Positions 23,083 through 32,247 of a stretch of DNA of 64,000 nucleotides are shown piece by piece. The stretch is taken from NCBI GenBank assembly GCA_016717225.1, contig JADKGB010000002.1:186001-250000 (forward strand). Reading direction: 5' to 3'. The DNA is from Flavobacteriales bacterium (GTDB lineage Bacteria > Bacteroidota > Bacteroidia > Flavobacteriales_F > PHOS-HE28). Position numbers and translations under genes: made by a program. The notes below the pieces were generated by a model. It saw only the letters and a list, made by a program, of their open reading frames with translations, made no database searches and was not told the DNA's origin. How positions within the stretch are numbered: position 1 is the stretch's first letter; the number at the start of each line of letters is the position of its first letter.

Positions 23083-24628
23083 TCAGCCAAGGAGGTCGGC
23101 CGGAAGTTCATTTGAGTGTACAACAGCTGTAAGTGTGGCAACCGCGCGGTTGCTTGCCTCTTTGACAGCCGGATCTGATTTTCCGAAGAGCTTCGTCGCT
23201 TCCTTTTTGATGAGATATGAGATCACTTCGTCATGGATCTCGAGCCCTGTATCGGTGACCACTCCATGTGTGCTGCGGGTCCAAGACCAAAGCAGCAATG
23301 TGCTCAGCCGGACCGAAGACCGATCATGCAATCGGCCACCTTGCTCAACTACCACGCGGCCTTGTTCCCGGTGCACCAATGCTCCCAACACGGTTCGCAC
23401 CGCACCCATCACACTATCCGTGGTCAGCGGCCCTTCCGGTCGTTTCACGAATCGCGCAACGGGAATGTCGTCCGATCGTTCAAAGTACATCTGGTGCGAT
23501 TTCGGCATGCTCTTGTTGAATTCCATCATGGCCGGGTTCACCAAGCCGGGGTGGCCTACAATGGTGCCATCATGTCCGTCTATTGCCTCCCGCTCCTTAT
23601 CGGCGATCATATCCAGCCAACCGGATCTGGTTTTTCCTTTCTCATCGGGCGGGAGAATGAAGGAAGGCGCGCCAATGGCGTGCGCTTGCCGTTTATGGCA
23701 AACGGCGATAGTCATCAGGCTCACCGCCCGAAGGAACTCTTCGTTGAGTCCGATCCGCTCTCGATCGGGCATTACAGGTGTTTGTGGTGTACTGAAAAGT
23801 GCGATATGATCGGCGGCATAGGCCTGCGGGTCGAGTGACAGGCCCGCACTATGATGACTAAGCTCGAAGAGGATCTCATCCGCTTCCAGAGCCGCCGAGA
23901 GTGAATCCATGATCACCGTTGCCCGAAACGTTCCACGTGGCAACGAAAGGTGCTCTTCAACATACTCGAACAACGTCCGCCACAGTCGCGCTTCTTGATG
24001 GCTGTGAACACCGCGCAAATACAGGTAGGCACCAGCCTGCCTAACACGCAATTTCAAAGCGTTGTAGTTGGCATAAACCGCCAAGTCGAAGAAACTCGCA
24101 GGTACTGCTTCACCGCCACTCCGAACGGACGATTCGGTAACATGCAGGGGCCGAGGCACCATGAAAATGCGGGTGGTGGAAGTAGGGCTTACGCGAATAC
24201 GATCTCCCTTCTCGTCCACATAGTGCAAATGGCTGTCGATGGCACCTTCCAAGTTCTTATGAGCACGCAGGACATTCGCCGGGTCCGTGGGGTTCATGTT
24301 CCACAGGTCAGCCACATAGCTTTTTAGCTCCGGAATTCAGCCCCTGAATGATCTCTTGTCGGGAGCATCCTCCTAATAATTCAACCCGGCGCTCCAGCAG
24401 TTCCATCGGCACGGGGTCCACGCGCCAAACGGCTTGCCTGATGTGCGCGGTTTCTTCCAGCCGATCTATGTGCCCCGCACGGAATTGTGCTGTTCGCTGC
24501 GGACGAGCGGATAGCAATTCCCGGCGTTTTGCCCCAAAGCGCAACGTCATGTCCCGCACCAACTTCAAAAGATCGCTTGTGAGCAATCGGTCTTCCATGG
24601 AGCTATCGGACATAGGTCGATCGGGCAT
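23083..24628 (-). pseudogene. aceB: Malate synthase A-like gene, frameshifted and divergent
   Basis: Two frames together encode a malate-synthase-like protein. The first (24628 to about 24308) ends IIQGLNSGAKKLCG-stop; the second continues YVADLWNMNPTDPANV to the end. Removing one A from a five-A run (plus strand T run at 24321-24325) joins them as GAKSYVADLW, aligning with the family's NSGAK-MADFED region. Total length would be about 514 residues, near the normal 530. The core retains LPRGTFRATV, ADEILFEL and DKEREAIDGHDGT, but the GRWDY motif is missing, FED is LWN, and the ET after RATV-- is DS. It sits 15 bp after alkB. It could be a sequencing error, a decaying gene, or a repurposed paralogue. 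Confidence 0.8.
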
Positions 24629-24643
24629 TCGCTGATCCTTGGA

Positions 24644-25738
24644 TCACAATGTGATCCGAGTTTTTCTATCGCCCGCAAAGGTGAGCGCGGAGTGGCTCTC
24701 TGCCAAACGCTTGATCAAAGGATCCATCAAACGGAACCACAGCGCTGGAAAAAGGCTCAGGATCATCATGCCCGGATAACCCGTGGGGAGTTGTGGGCCG
24801 TGGATATCACTTCTCAACACTTGATACTTGCGGCTGGCCATATAATGGTGATCGCTATGGCGCGTAAGCTCAAACAGCATCAAACGGCCCAACAAATGAT
24901 CGCTGTTCCAACTGTGTACCGGCTGAACGCGGCCATAGTTCCCGCGCTCGTTACGCATGCGTCCCAATCCGTAGTGTTCGATGTAATTCACCGTTTCAAG
25001 GAGCAAAATACCAATGGTAGCCGCGCCTAAAAAGCTTAGAGATGCTTTCGCCCCGAAGATCAATACGATAGCCGTGATCAGCCCTATCTCGATCACCAAA
25101 GATCGGATCATCTCGTTGTGGACCCCATAGACCGCCTTATTCTCCTTTCGCATTCGCTCCTTTTCGATCCTCCAAGCACTCAGGAAACTAAAGGTCAGTG
25201 TCCGTAACCAGAAGACATAGATGTTTTCGCCAAACCTCGCGGAAGCAGGATCCTCTGGTGTTCCCACATGACGGTGATGCCCGCGATTGTGTTCGATGAT
25301 GAAATGCATATACATAGAGGAGAGGAGAAGACATCGAGCAAGGTTCCGCTCCCAACGCGTGGACCGGTGACCTAATTCGTGCGCGATGTTGATACCATAA
25401 ACACCGCACATCAATCCCATGGAAGTAATCCGCCCACCAAGGTCCCAGTTGCTCAATGTTGGATCGGTGATATTGAACAGGAAGTACACCAACAGGCCCC
25501 ATTGGATCGGCACGAACAGAATAAGCAAAACATCATACATCGGTTCAGCGAGAGCCGCGCGTTCTTCCTCTTCGCTGAGCAGCACATGGGACGGCCGCAC
25601 GAATAATTCCACAAGCGGTATCAACACGAAGGCATAAAAGGGGAGGGACCAGCAGGCGAAACCGGTGGAAGAGAGTCCCCAACAGGCCAATAATGGCCCT
25701 GTGAACGCTATAGAATAGCGTAATGAGCGAAGGCGCAT
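24644..25738 (-). CDS. alkB: Alkane 1-monooxygenase (AlkB-like)
   Basis: This is a membrane di-iron hydroxylase that oxidises the terminal methyl of alkanes using rubredoxin electrons. The 364-residue protein has six or so hydrophobic segments and all histidine boxes: HELGHRS, HNRGHHRHVGTPEDPAS, NYIEHYGL and LTRHSDHHYMASRKYQ. These are the AlkB signatures, the last being LQRHSDHH in most members. The ATG at 25738 (MRLRSLRYSIAF) is chosen over an in-frame TTG 84 bp upstream. A fatty-acid or xylene substrate cannot be excluded. No rubredoxin gene is adjacent. A TACTTTCAC box lies about 50 bp upstream (25788-25796). Confidence 0.9.
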   Translation of the reverse strand: MRLRSLRYSIAFTGPLLACWGLSSTGFACWSLPFYAFVLIPLVELFVRPSHVLLSEEEERAALAEPMYDVLLILFVPIQWGLLVYFLFNITDPTLSNWDLGGRITSMGLMCGVYGINIAHELGHRSTRWERNLARCLLLSSMYMHFIIEHNRGHHRHVGTPEDPASARFGENIYVFWLRTLTFSFLSAWRIEKERMRKENKAVYGVHNEMIRSLVIEIGLITAIVLIFGAKASLSFLGAATIGILLLETVNYIEHYGLGRMRNERGNYGRVQPVHSWNSDHLLGRLMLFELTRHSDHHYMASRKYQVLRSDIHGPQLPTGYPGMMILSLFPALWFRLMDPLIKRLAESHSALTFAGDRKTRITL

Positions 25739-25933
25739 ACGATCGCGGGCCTTGCTATCAATGGTGACTTTTGCTTCCAAGCGCCGGTGAAAGTATGTAT
25801 TGCGCAAAGCGCATTTTCGCAATTCGAAGCAGCTTTTTCAGCTTCATCGGGCATGGATCGCAGACGTGCTGGTGCGCGGTACATGAACGGCCAGCCTGAA
25901 TTTTTGGGCAGCGTTCTCAAACACTGGCACTGT

Positions 25934-25942
25934 TACTTTCGG
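25934..25942 (+). promoter_or_regulatory. Possible -7 box for fabI (TACTTTCGG)
   Basis: TACTTTCGG lies 38 bp upstream of fabI and matches the recurring TAnnTTYG motif. A TTTTTGG upstream is too distant for a standard -33 element. Confidence 0.45.
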
Positions 25943-25979
25943 CCCTGCTCCGAAGTGGGGCTACCAACCAGAACCAACC

Positions 25980-26795
25980 ATGGCCCACGGACTATTGAAA
26001 GGCAAACGCGGCATTATCAGCGGTGCATTGAACGACCAAAGCATTGCATGGAAAGTCGCGGAACTAGCGCACGCAGAAGGTGCATCCATTGTGCTCACCA
26101 ACGCGCCGGTGGCTATGCGCATGGGCGAGATCAACAAGCTGGCCGAGGCTATAAACGCTCCGATCATCGGTGCCGATGCTACCAAGGATGAAGACCTCGA
26201 AAAACTCTTTACCGAAGGTCAGGAGAAGCTGGGCGGCAAGGTTGATTTCGTGCTTCATTCCATCGGAATGAGCCCTAACGTGAGAAAGGGTAAGGCGTAT
26301 GACGACCTGAACTACGAGTGGTACAAACAGACTTTGGACATAAGCGCCATGAGTTTGCACCGTATGCTGCAGGCAGCCCACAAGAAAGAGGCTTTGGCGG
26401 AATGGGGGAGCGTTGTAGCACTCAGCTACATCGCCGCGCAACGCACATTTCCTGGTTACGGTGATATGGCAGATGCCAAGGCGTTGCTCGAAAGTATCGC
26501 CCGCTCGTGGGGCTATCACTTGGGACAAAGCCAAAAGGTCCGCGTGAATACGGTGAGCCAAAGCCCAACCATGACCACCGCAGGCAGCGGCATCAAAGGC
26601 TTCGGCGGGTTCTATGGTTTTGCAGAAGAGATGAGTCCATTGGGAAACGCATCGGCAGAAGCCTGCGCGAACTATTGCATTACCCTCTTCAGTGATCTTA
26701 CACGGTACGTTACCATGCAGAACCTCTTCCATGATGGTGGGTTCAGCAGTAGCGGTGTTACCCAGAAGGTGATGGAGAAGTTCATGACCGAGTGA
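25980..26795 (+). CDS. fabI: Enoyl-[acyl-carrier-protein] reductase
   Basis: This enzyme reduces trans-2-enoyl-ACP with NAD(P)H, the last step of the fatty acid elongation cycle. The 271-residue short-chain-type protein has the FabI catalytic pair Y150 (ALSYIAA) and Y160-x6-K167 (PGYGDMADAKA), with the N-terminal cofactor loop GIISGALNDQSIAW and the variable substrate loop near SQSPTMTTAGSGIKGF. It is therefore the triclosan/isoniazid-type FabI class rather than FabK or FabV. Length is typical. Confidence 0.96.
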   Translation: MAHGLLKGKRGIISGALNDQSIAWKVAELAHAEGASIVLTNAPVAMRMGEINKLAEAINAPIIGADATKDEDLEKLFTEGQEKLGGKVDFVLHSIGMSPNVRKGKAYDDLNYEWYKQTLDISAMSLHRMLQAAHKKEALAEWGSVVALSYIAAQRTFPGYGDMADAKALLESIARSWGYHLGQSQKVRVNTVSQSPTMTTAGSGIKGFGGFYGFAEEMSPLGNASAEACANYCITLFSDLTRYVTMQNLFHDGGFSSSGVTQKVMEKFMTE

Positions 26796-26832
26796 GCGGA
26801 CTTGCTCTTCGTAATGGCAACAACGCTTGGGC

Positions 26833-26841
26833 TATTTTCGC
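26833..26841 (+). promoter_or_regulatory. Possible -7 box for the TPR/caspase-like gene (TATTTTCGC)
   Basis: TATTTTCGC is 13 bp upstream of the start codon at 26855, implying a nearly leaderless transcript if used. No standard -33 partner was seen. Confidence 0.35.
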
Positions 26842-26854
26842 TGACCACAGAGAC

Positions 26855-29032
26855 ATGACCTTGCTTCGACCCCTCTCCGCCTTATTCGCCTTTCTTTCCG
26901 TTCTCGCAATTCATGCTCAGAGCGGGAAATCGTTCTTCAAAGAAGGTGAATTGTTGCGCGAGCAGAATCAACTGGAACCAGCCATTGAGAAGTATACGTT
27001 AGCGGTGCAGGTGGACCCCAAATTCCTTAAGGCGTTTCAAGCACGTGCGGACGTTTACGAACTACTCGGCAAGAGATCGGAATGCGCGGCGGACCGAAAA
27101 ACCTTGGCGGAATTGGATCCTGCGGAACCCAAATACTCTTCTGCGGCAGCCAAGGCCTATCTCGAATTGGGCGATGCGAAAACGGCCATTGGGCTTTGTG
27201 AAAAGGCGCTCCTTACGGACGGCAAATGCATGGATGCCCTGCTGGTCAAGACACGGGCTTGTTTGATCACCGCTGATCTGGACTGTGCAACTGCGACCAG
27301 TGATGCTGCATTGGCCTTGAAGGCCACCACCGACACGTACTACCAGCATGGCCTTGCGCGGATGGCTACGCATGACTACAAAACCGCTGAATTCGACTTC
27401 GACAAGGTGATAGAGTGGAACTACCTCTATGAGCCAGCTTATGTTGCGCAAGCCGAAACGCAACTCGAGCTATACACCAGATATAGCGGGCTCACCATGC
27501 AAATGCGGACCTTGGAGAAAGCCATTGAAAAGTGCACCCGTGCATTGGAACTGAACACGATGAGCACCGATGCGCTCTTTACTCGCAGCAAAGCCTATTC
27601 CTTCCAAAAGGAATATGCCAAGGCCATAGAAGATGTGAGCAAGTGCATAGCCCTGGGCCGGGAAGATGATGACGTTTACTTCCAACGAGCGCTTTATTAC
27701 CATGGCTTTGGTCAGCACCAGAACGCGGTGAACGACCTTAACAGGGTACTACTGCATAAACCCAAGGATGTACCCACGATCCTCTTACGATCCGAGTGCC
27801 GAGAGGCGAACCTGGATCTTGAAGGAGCCAAGAGGGACCTGGAGGCCGCGATGAAGGCCATGGAAGAAGAAGGGGTGAATTCAGCCGATGATCGCCGCAA
27901 ACTCCTCGATCGCAAGACCGACCTTGATGCACGGATCTTTGAAATGAATCGCGAGAGCGACCCACCATACATCACAGTAGTGGAGCCTTACCGTAAGGAC
28001 GATGTCGTGCAAGTATCGAGCGCATTGGCCCAAGTGAAAGTTACAGGCCACGTTCGGGACAAGAATTTTCTGAAGTCGATCACAGTTAACGGCTCTCCCG
28101 CAAGTTTCGCGGGCGATGAAAAAGATCCTGAGTTCTTCGTGAGCGTGCCGCTTTTGGCCCAAGCGAAGTCGATCGAAGTGATAGCTACTGACCTCTACGA
28201 CAATGAGGCCAAAGTGAGTTTGATGATCGAACGCAGTGAAGGCATCGCTCCTTCATTGAGCCTAACATCACACAAGACCGCGGCCGATCGGATCATTTCG
28301 ATATCCGCTGACAAGGATGATCTGTTCTTGGAAGGAACCGCCAGCGACCCTAGCGGCATTCGATCGATCACTGTAGATGGCGTTTTCGCGAGCTTCGTTC
28401 CGGATACAACGATCACCGATTTCAGCATCAAATTGCCAGTTAAAGGGAAGAGTGGATTTACCATTCGCGCCGAAGACCAGTTCGGGAATGGAACGGAGAT
28501 CAGCTACAACATCAGCAGAAAGGCAGAAGAACCTGTGGTCGCAGTAACGCCTGCGGTAAAACCGATCACCACCAAACCAATAGACAAACCCGCGACGAAC
28601 AGTTCTACAGGTAATACGTGGGTGGTTATCATAGACAATACCGACTACAAGAGCTTTCCAGCACCTCAAGGTCAGGCGAACGATAGATCGGAGATCCAAC
28701 GTTCGTTCAGCAAATACAATGTGCAAAAAACGATCACCAAGAAGAACTTGACGAAAGCACAACTGGAGCGACTGTTCAATGTAGAGTTGCGCGATCAAGT
28801 ACGCAGTAATAGGGTGAACACCATTCTGGTAGGTTATGTAGGCCATGGCCGCAGTGTGGGGGGCAAGACCTACTGGGTGCCTGTGGATGGAAAGAAGGAC
28901 GACATCTACAGCTATTTCAACTACGGATCGCTCAAAAGCTTGTTGGAGAATTACAGCGCTTCCGTGAGCAATACCCTAGTGGTAAGCAAAGCTGCTGGTA
29001 CTGATCCCAGCTTCTATGAGTTGACCCGTTGA
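26855..29032 (+). CDS. Secreted TPR protein with a degenerate caspase-like C-terminus
   Basis: This is a 725-residue protein with signal peptide (LLRPLSALFAFLSVLAIHAQ). About residues 25-370 form tetratricopeptide repeats (for example LEPAIEKYTLAVQVDPKFLK). Residues about 390-570 hold two Ig-like or immunoglobulin-type beta modules (VKVTGHVRDKNFLKSITVNG, DLFLEGTASDPSGIRSITVD). A caspase/C14 fold follows a Thr/Pro linker: NTWVVIIDNTDYKSFP, then the catalytic-type H664 in VGHGRS. The position that should be Cys (SDACFSG in active relatives) reads SKAAG (A714), and the protein stops 11 residues after that segment. It is therefore predicted to lack protease activity. It ends 92 bp before the propeller-cyclase. 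Confidence 0.75.
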   Translation: MTLLRPLSALFAFLSVLAIHAQSGKSFFKEGELLREQNQLEPAIEKYTLAVQVDPKFLKAFQARADVYELLGKRSECAADRKTLAELDPAEPKYSSAAAKAYLELGDAKTAIGLCEKALLTDGKCMDALLVKTRACLITADLDCATATSDAALALKATTDTYYQHGLARMATHDYKTAEFDFDKVIEWNYLYEPAYVAQAETQLELYTRYSGLTMQMRTLEKAIEKCTRALELNTMSTDALFTRSKAYSFQKEYAKAIEDVSKCIALGREDDDVYFQRALYYHGFGQHQNAVNDLNRVLLHKPKDVPTILLRSECREANLDLEGAKRDLEAAMKAMEEEGVNSADDRRKLLDRKTDLDARIFEMNRESDPPYITVVEPYRKDDVVQVSSALAQVKVTGHVRDKNFLKSITVNGSPASFAGDEKDPEFFVSVPLLAQAKSIEVIATDLYDNEAKVSLMIERSEGIAPSLSLTSHKTAADRIISISADKDDLFLEGTASDPSGIRSITVDGVFASFVPDTTITDFSIKLPVKGKSGFTIRAEDQFGNGTEISYNISRKAEEPVVAVTPAVKPITTKPIDKPATNSSTGNTWVVIIDNTDYKSFPAPQGQANDRSEIQRSFSKYNVQKTITKKNLTKAQLERLFNVELRDQVRSNRVNTILVGYVGHGRSVGGKTYWVPVDGKKDDIYSYFNYGSLKSLLENYSASVSNTLVVSKAAGTDPSFYELTR

Positions 29033-29124
29033 TGCCCTGTCAACCGTTTCCACGGCGATCGAGGAACACCCAGTTCTGGTCCTTCTCATCCACACATCGG
29101 ATCCCCGGTCTATTTTGTGGCCGC

Positions 29125-32100
29125 ATGCGCCTAGGCATAACCTTCGGAGCCCTGACAATAGCGTTCAGCCTTTGTGCCCAACGTTACTATTTTGAGAACA
29201 TTTCTGTTGCAAGCGGACTACCAGCATCCAAGGTGTACGCTGTTATTCAGGACAGTACCGGGCTGGTATGGTTAGGTACGGAATCCGGGCTAGCCAGTTT
29301 TGATGGCACCAACGTGGTTTCCTTTGGACCGAACGAAGGGGTAGCCCAAGGTGGTGTGCGTAGTTTGTTCTTGGACGATCAAAGACGTTTGTGGTGTGGA
29401 CATCTCGGTGGGGGATTGAGCGTGAGCGTTGGGCGCAAATTCCGCGCGCTCACATTTATTGATAAGCCGCTAACGGCAGACGTGACCGCCATTTCCCAAG
29501 ATGGGACCGGAGCAATTTGGCTCGGCACATTCGGAATGGGAGCTCTTCGACTGAAGGATATGCCGGAGGAAGGACCTATATCCGCCGATCGCTTCACTGA
29601 CTCCAATGGGCCCGGTGAACGAATTACAAGCGTCGTAAAGCTGCGGAACGGGGATCTGGTTTTCCTGGATCCTGGATCAGGACTTCGGCAATGGTCATCC
29701 GCAAAGCGCACATTCGAACCATTCGCGGTGCAACTATTGGCTGACCAGCAGCGGATCACCTGCTTTTTCGAAGATTCTGGAGGCGCATTCTGGGCTGGTA
29801 CCCAGGACCATGGAGCTATCCGATGGAGCGGAGGAAAGTCGACCTTTTTCGATCAACCCACTGGAATGCCCGGGAGCTTCGTGTATGCGTTCGGGGAAGA
29901 TGGGGACGGTCATGTATGGATAAGTACATGGGATGCAGGTCTTGTTCGGGTTGACAAGGATGGCCTTAACCTGTTCAGCAAGAATAATGGTTTGCATAGC
30001 CAGAACATCCGCGCTCTTGCGCATGATCGCGAGGGTAACTTGCTTGTTGCAACGAATGATGAAGGCTTGGAGATCTTCAAAGGGGATCGCTTTCTCTCAT
30101 TCACCACCGATGATGAACTCATAGAACGGCACGTTTGGGCTGTTTCAGAGACGCGTGATGGCCGCATATGGTTTGGCACCAATGGCGGGCTCACAGTGTT
30201 GGAACCCTCAGGAAGCGGCCCCATGAGCGTGCGCTCGATGTCCGTTCAGAACGGAGACAACCTTACCAGCAATAATATTCGATGCCTGCTGACCGACGCC
30301 ATTGGCCGATTATGGATAGGAACGGAGAACGGAGGTCTTATGGACCTCGATCCTTCCAGTGGTGAGCTAACACGCCATGACGAGATCATTGCGCTGCTGG
30401 GCGACAACAAGGTAACAGCCCTGGCAAGATCTTCAAGAGGTGGGCTCTACATAGGCACCGTTGGGGCGCTTATCCACTTGGTAAAAGATGGTGTACCTGT
30501 TGTGTTGAACATGTCGGATGGGCTTGCGGGTAATGATGTGACCTCGCTTTTCACTGATTCGAAGGGGAATACATGGGTGGGCACGGCTAGTAGTGGTGTC
30601 AGCATGATCCCTTCATCGGGTCCGCAGAAGGCGAAACGCATCGATCTGGGTCGGATCGTATCGCCCACGTGCTTTACGGAAGATGCAGCCGGGCAAATTC
30701 TGGTAGGCACACTTAGCCAAGGCATTCTCGCACTGGACGGTGGTAAAGTGTCCAAGAGCTATGGTTTGGACAATGGAATGCTCTCCAACAATATTCGTTC
30801 ACTGACCACAGATGCCAACGGCCATGTATGGATCGGAACGAATTTGGGGTTGAACGAGCTCAAGAAAGAAGGTGGGAATTTCCTGGCCTACACGGGTAGG
30901 AGCGGATTCACCGGAATTGAAGCCTACAGTGGTTCCGTGTGCCGAACGCGCAATGGAGATCTATGGTTCGGCACAGCTAACGGTGCGATGCACGTTGTGA
31001 CCGATCATGGCCAGGAGCGTGCGGAAGCGCCGCTGATCGCCGTACGCGTGTTGAAAGTGAACTTGGTAGAACGGGATGCCATAGATGGTGTTGACCTCTC
31101 ACATACCGAGAGTGATGTGCGGATCGAATTCGGATGTGTCAGCCTGAGCGATCAAGGGGCTGTTCGATACCGGTACATGTTGGAAGGCGTGCAGAATGAC
31201 TGGCAACCGGTAACTGCCGAAACCAATGCACACTATCCCGGCCTTTCCCCTGGCAAGTACGTGTTCAAAGTACAAGCCCGCAATCGTTCCGGGGTATGGA
31301 GCGACCCACCCGTAATGTACCATTTCACAGTTCTTCCGCCTTGGTACAGATCGTGGTGGTTCTACACCGTCGTTCTAATAACAGGGACCATCGTGCTACT
31401 CAGCTACATCAAGTTCCGAGAACGCCAGCTTCGGCTTCGCAATATCGTTCTTGAACAGAAAGTGGAGGAACGCACGGCCGAAGTGGTGAAGCAAAGCAGC
31501 GAGATCGCTGGGCAGAAAGTTCGAATTGAAGGTCTCCTGCTGAATATTCTGCCCAAAGTGATAAGCGATGAATTGAACGAGAAAGGAAAGGCCACAGCGC
31601 GAAGACACGAAGAGGTAACAGTGATGTTCACCGACATGAAAGGATTCACGCGTGTAGCGGAAAAAATGAGTCCGGAAATGCTCGTGAATGAGCTGGACGC
31701 ATGTTTCGTTCGATTCGATGACATCATTGGTCACTATGGGATCGAGAAGATCAAGACCATTGGGGACAGCTATATGAGCGCTTGTGGTGTGCCGAGCGCG
31801 GACCCGATGCATGCTGTGAAAGCAGTAATGGCAGCGTTGGAGGTGCGAGAGGACATGCACCGTACACACAAGGAAAGTCAGGTCACTGGGGTGGAACCGT
31901 GGATCCTGCGCATTGGATTGCATAGCGGCCCAGTAGTCGCTGGTGTGGTAGGTAAGCGCAAATTCGCCTACGACATATGGGGCGATGCCGTGAATACCGC
32001 TAGCCGTATGGAAAGCAGTGGCGAACCTGGTGAAGTGAACATCAGCGGAGCAACGTACGAGTTGGTGAAGAACTGGTTCGTTTGTGAACACCGAGGGCAG

Positions 32101-32247
32101 ATCGCCGCCAAGAACAAAGGAGCTATTGATATGTACTTCGTGCGCCGGATCAAGCCGGAATTCAGCGCTGATCCACAAGGGCTCGTACCGAACGAACGTT
32201 TCCGCCGAGCTGCAGGCTTACCCGAGCCGATGGAACAAAGCGCGTAG
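29125..32247 (+). CDS. Two-propeller transmembrane adenylate cyclase
   Basis: This is a 1040-residue receptor-like cyclase. After a signal sequence (GALTIAFSLCAQ), about 14 repeats with a W-I/L-G-T core (VWLGTESG, IWFGTNGG, LWIGTENGG, VWIGTNLG) fit two seven-bladed periplasmic propellers, then a Y_Y_Y domain (LEGVQNDWQPV), one membrane helix (about 745-770), a coiled coil, and a class III cyclase domain. Metal ligands are D837 (FTDMKGFT) and D881 (IKTIGDSY). K877 and D950 (AYDIWGD) specify adenine, and N957/R961 (NTASR) stabilise the transition state, so the catalytic set looks complete for cAMP synthesis. The usual kinase output of such propeller sensors is replaced by a cyclase. The start MRLGITFGALT is preferred to an ATG 96 bp upstream. 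Confidence 0.9.
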   Translation: MRLGITFGALTIAFSLCAQRYYFENISVASGLPASKVYAVIQDSTGLVWLGTESGLASFDGTNVVSFGPNEGVAQGGVRSLFLDDQRRLWCGHLGGGLSVSVGRKFRALTFIDKPLTADVTAISQDGTGAIWLGTFGMGALRLKDMPEEGPISADRFTDSNGPGERITSVVKLRNGDLVFLDPGSGLRQWSSAKRTFEPFAVQLLADQQRITCFFEDSGGAFWAGTQDHGAIRWSGGKSTFFDQPTGMPGSFVYAFGEDGDGHVWISTWDAGLVRVDKDGLNLFSKNNGLHSQNIRALAHDREGNLLVATNDEGLEIFKGDRFLSFTTDDELIERHVWAVSETRDGRIWFGTNGGLTVLEPSGSGPMSVRSMSVQNGDNLTSNNIRCLLTDAIGRLWIGTENGGLMDLDPSSGELTRHDEIIALLGDNKVTALARSSRGGLYIGTVGALIHLVKDGVPVVLNMSDGLAGNDVTSLFTDSKGNTWVGTASSGVSMIPSSGPQKAKRIDLGRIVSPTCFTEDAAGQILVGTLSQGILALDGGKVSKSYGLDNGMLSNNIRSLTTDANGHVWIGTNLGLNELKKEGGNFLAYTGRSGFTGIEAYSGSVCRTRNGDLWFGTANGAMHVVTDHGQERAEAPLIAVRVLKVNLVERDAIDGVDLSHTESDVRIEFGCVSLSDQGAVRYRYMLEGVQNDWQPVTAETNAHYPGLSPGKYVFKVQARNRSGVWSDPPVMYHFTVLPPWYRSWWFYTVVLITGTIVLLSYIKFRERQLRLRNIVLEQKVEERTAEVVKQSSEIAGQKVRIEGLLLNILPKVISDELNEKGKATARRHEEVTVMFTDMKGFTRVAEKMSPEMLVNELDACFVRFDDIIGHYGIEKIKTIGDSYMSACGVPSADPMHAVKAVMAALEVREDMHRTHKESQVTGVEPWILRIGLHSGPVVAGVVGKRKFAYDIWGDAVNTASRMESSGEPGEVNISGATYELVKNWFVCEHRGQIAAKNKGAIDMYFVRRIKPEFSADPQGLVPNERFRRAAGLPEPMEQSA

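Noticed and set aside
23930..23950. A CACGTG-centred parS-like sequence
   Set aside because: Only one half-site matches the parS consensus, and the bases encode the conserved LPRGTFR of the malate-synthase-like protein.
23083..24628. Two separate genes (a 106-residue protein and a 410-residue protein)
   Set aside because: Both halves align with consecutive parts of one family and join with a one-base change.
26855..29032. Active caspase protease
   Set aside because: The Cys position is Ala and the sequence stops soon after, so catalysis is not expected from the sequence as given.
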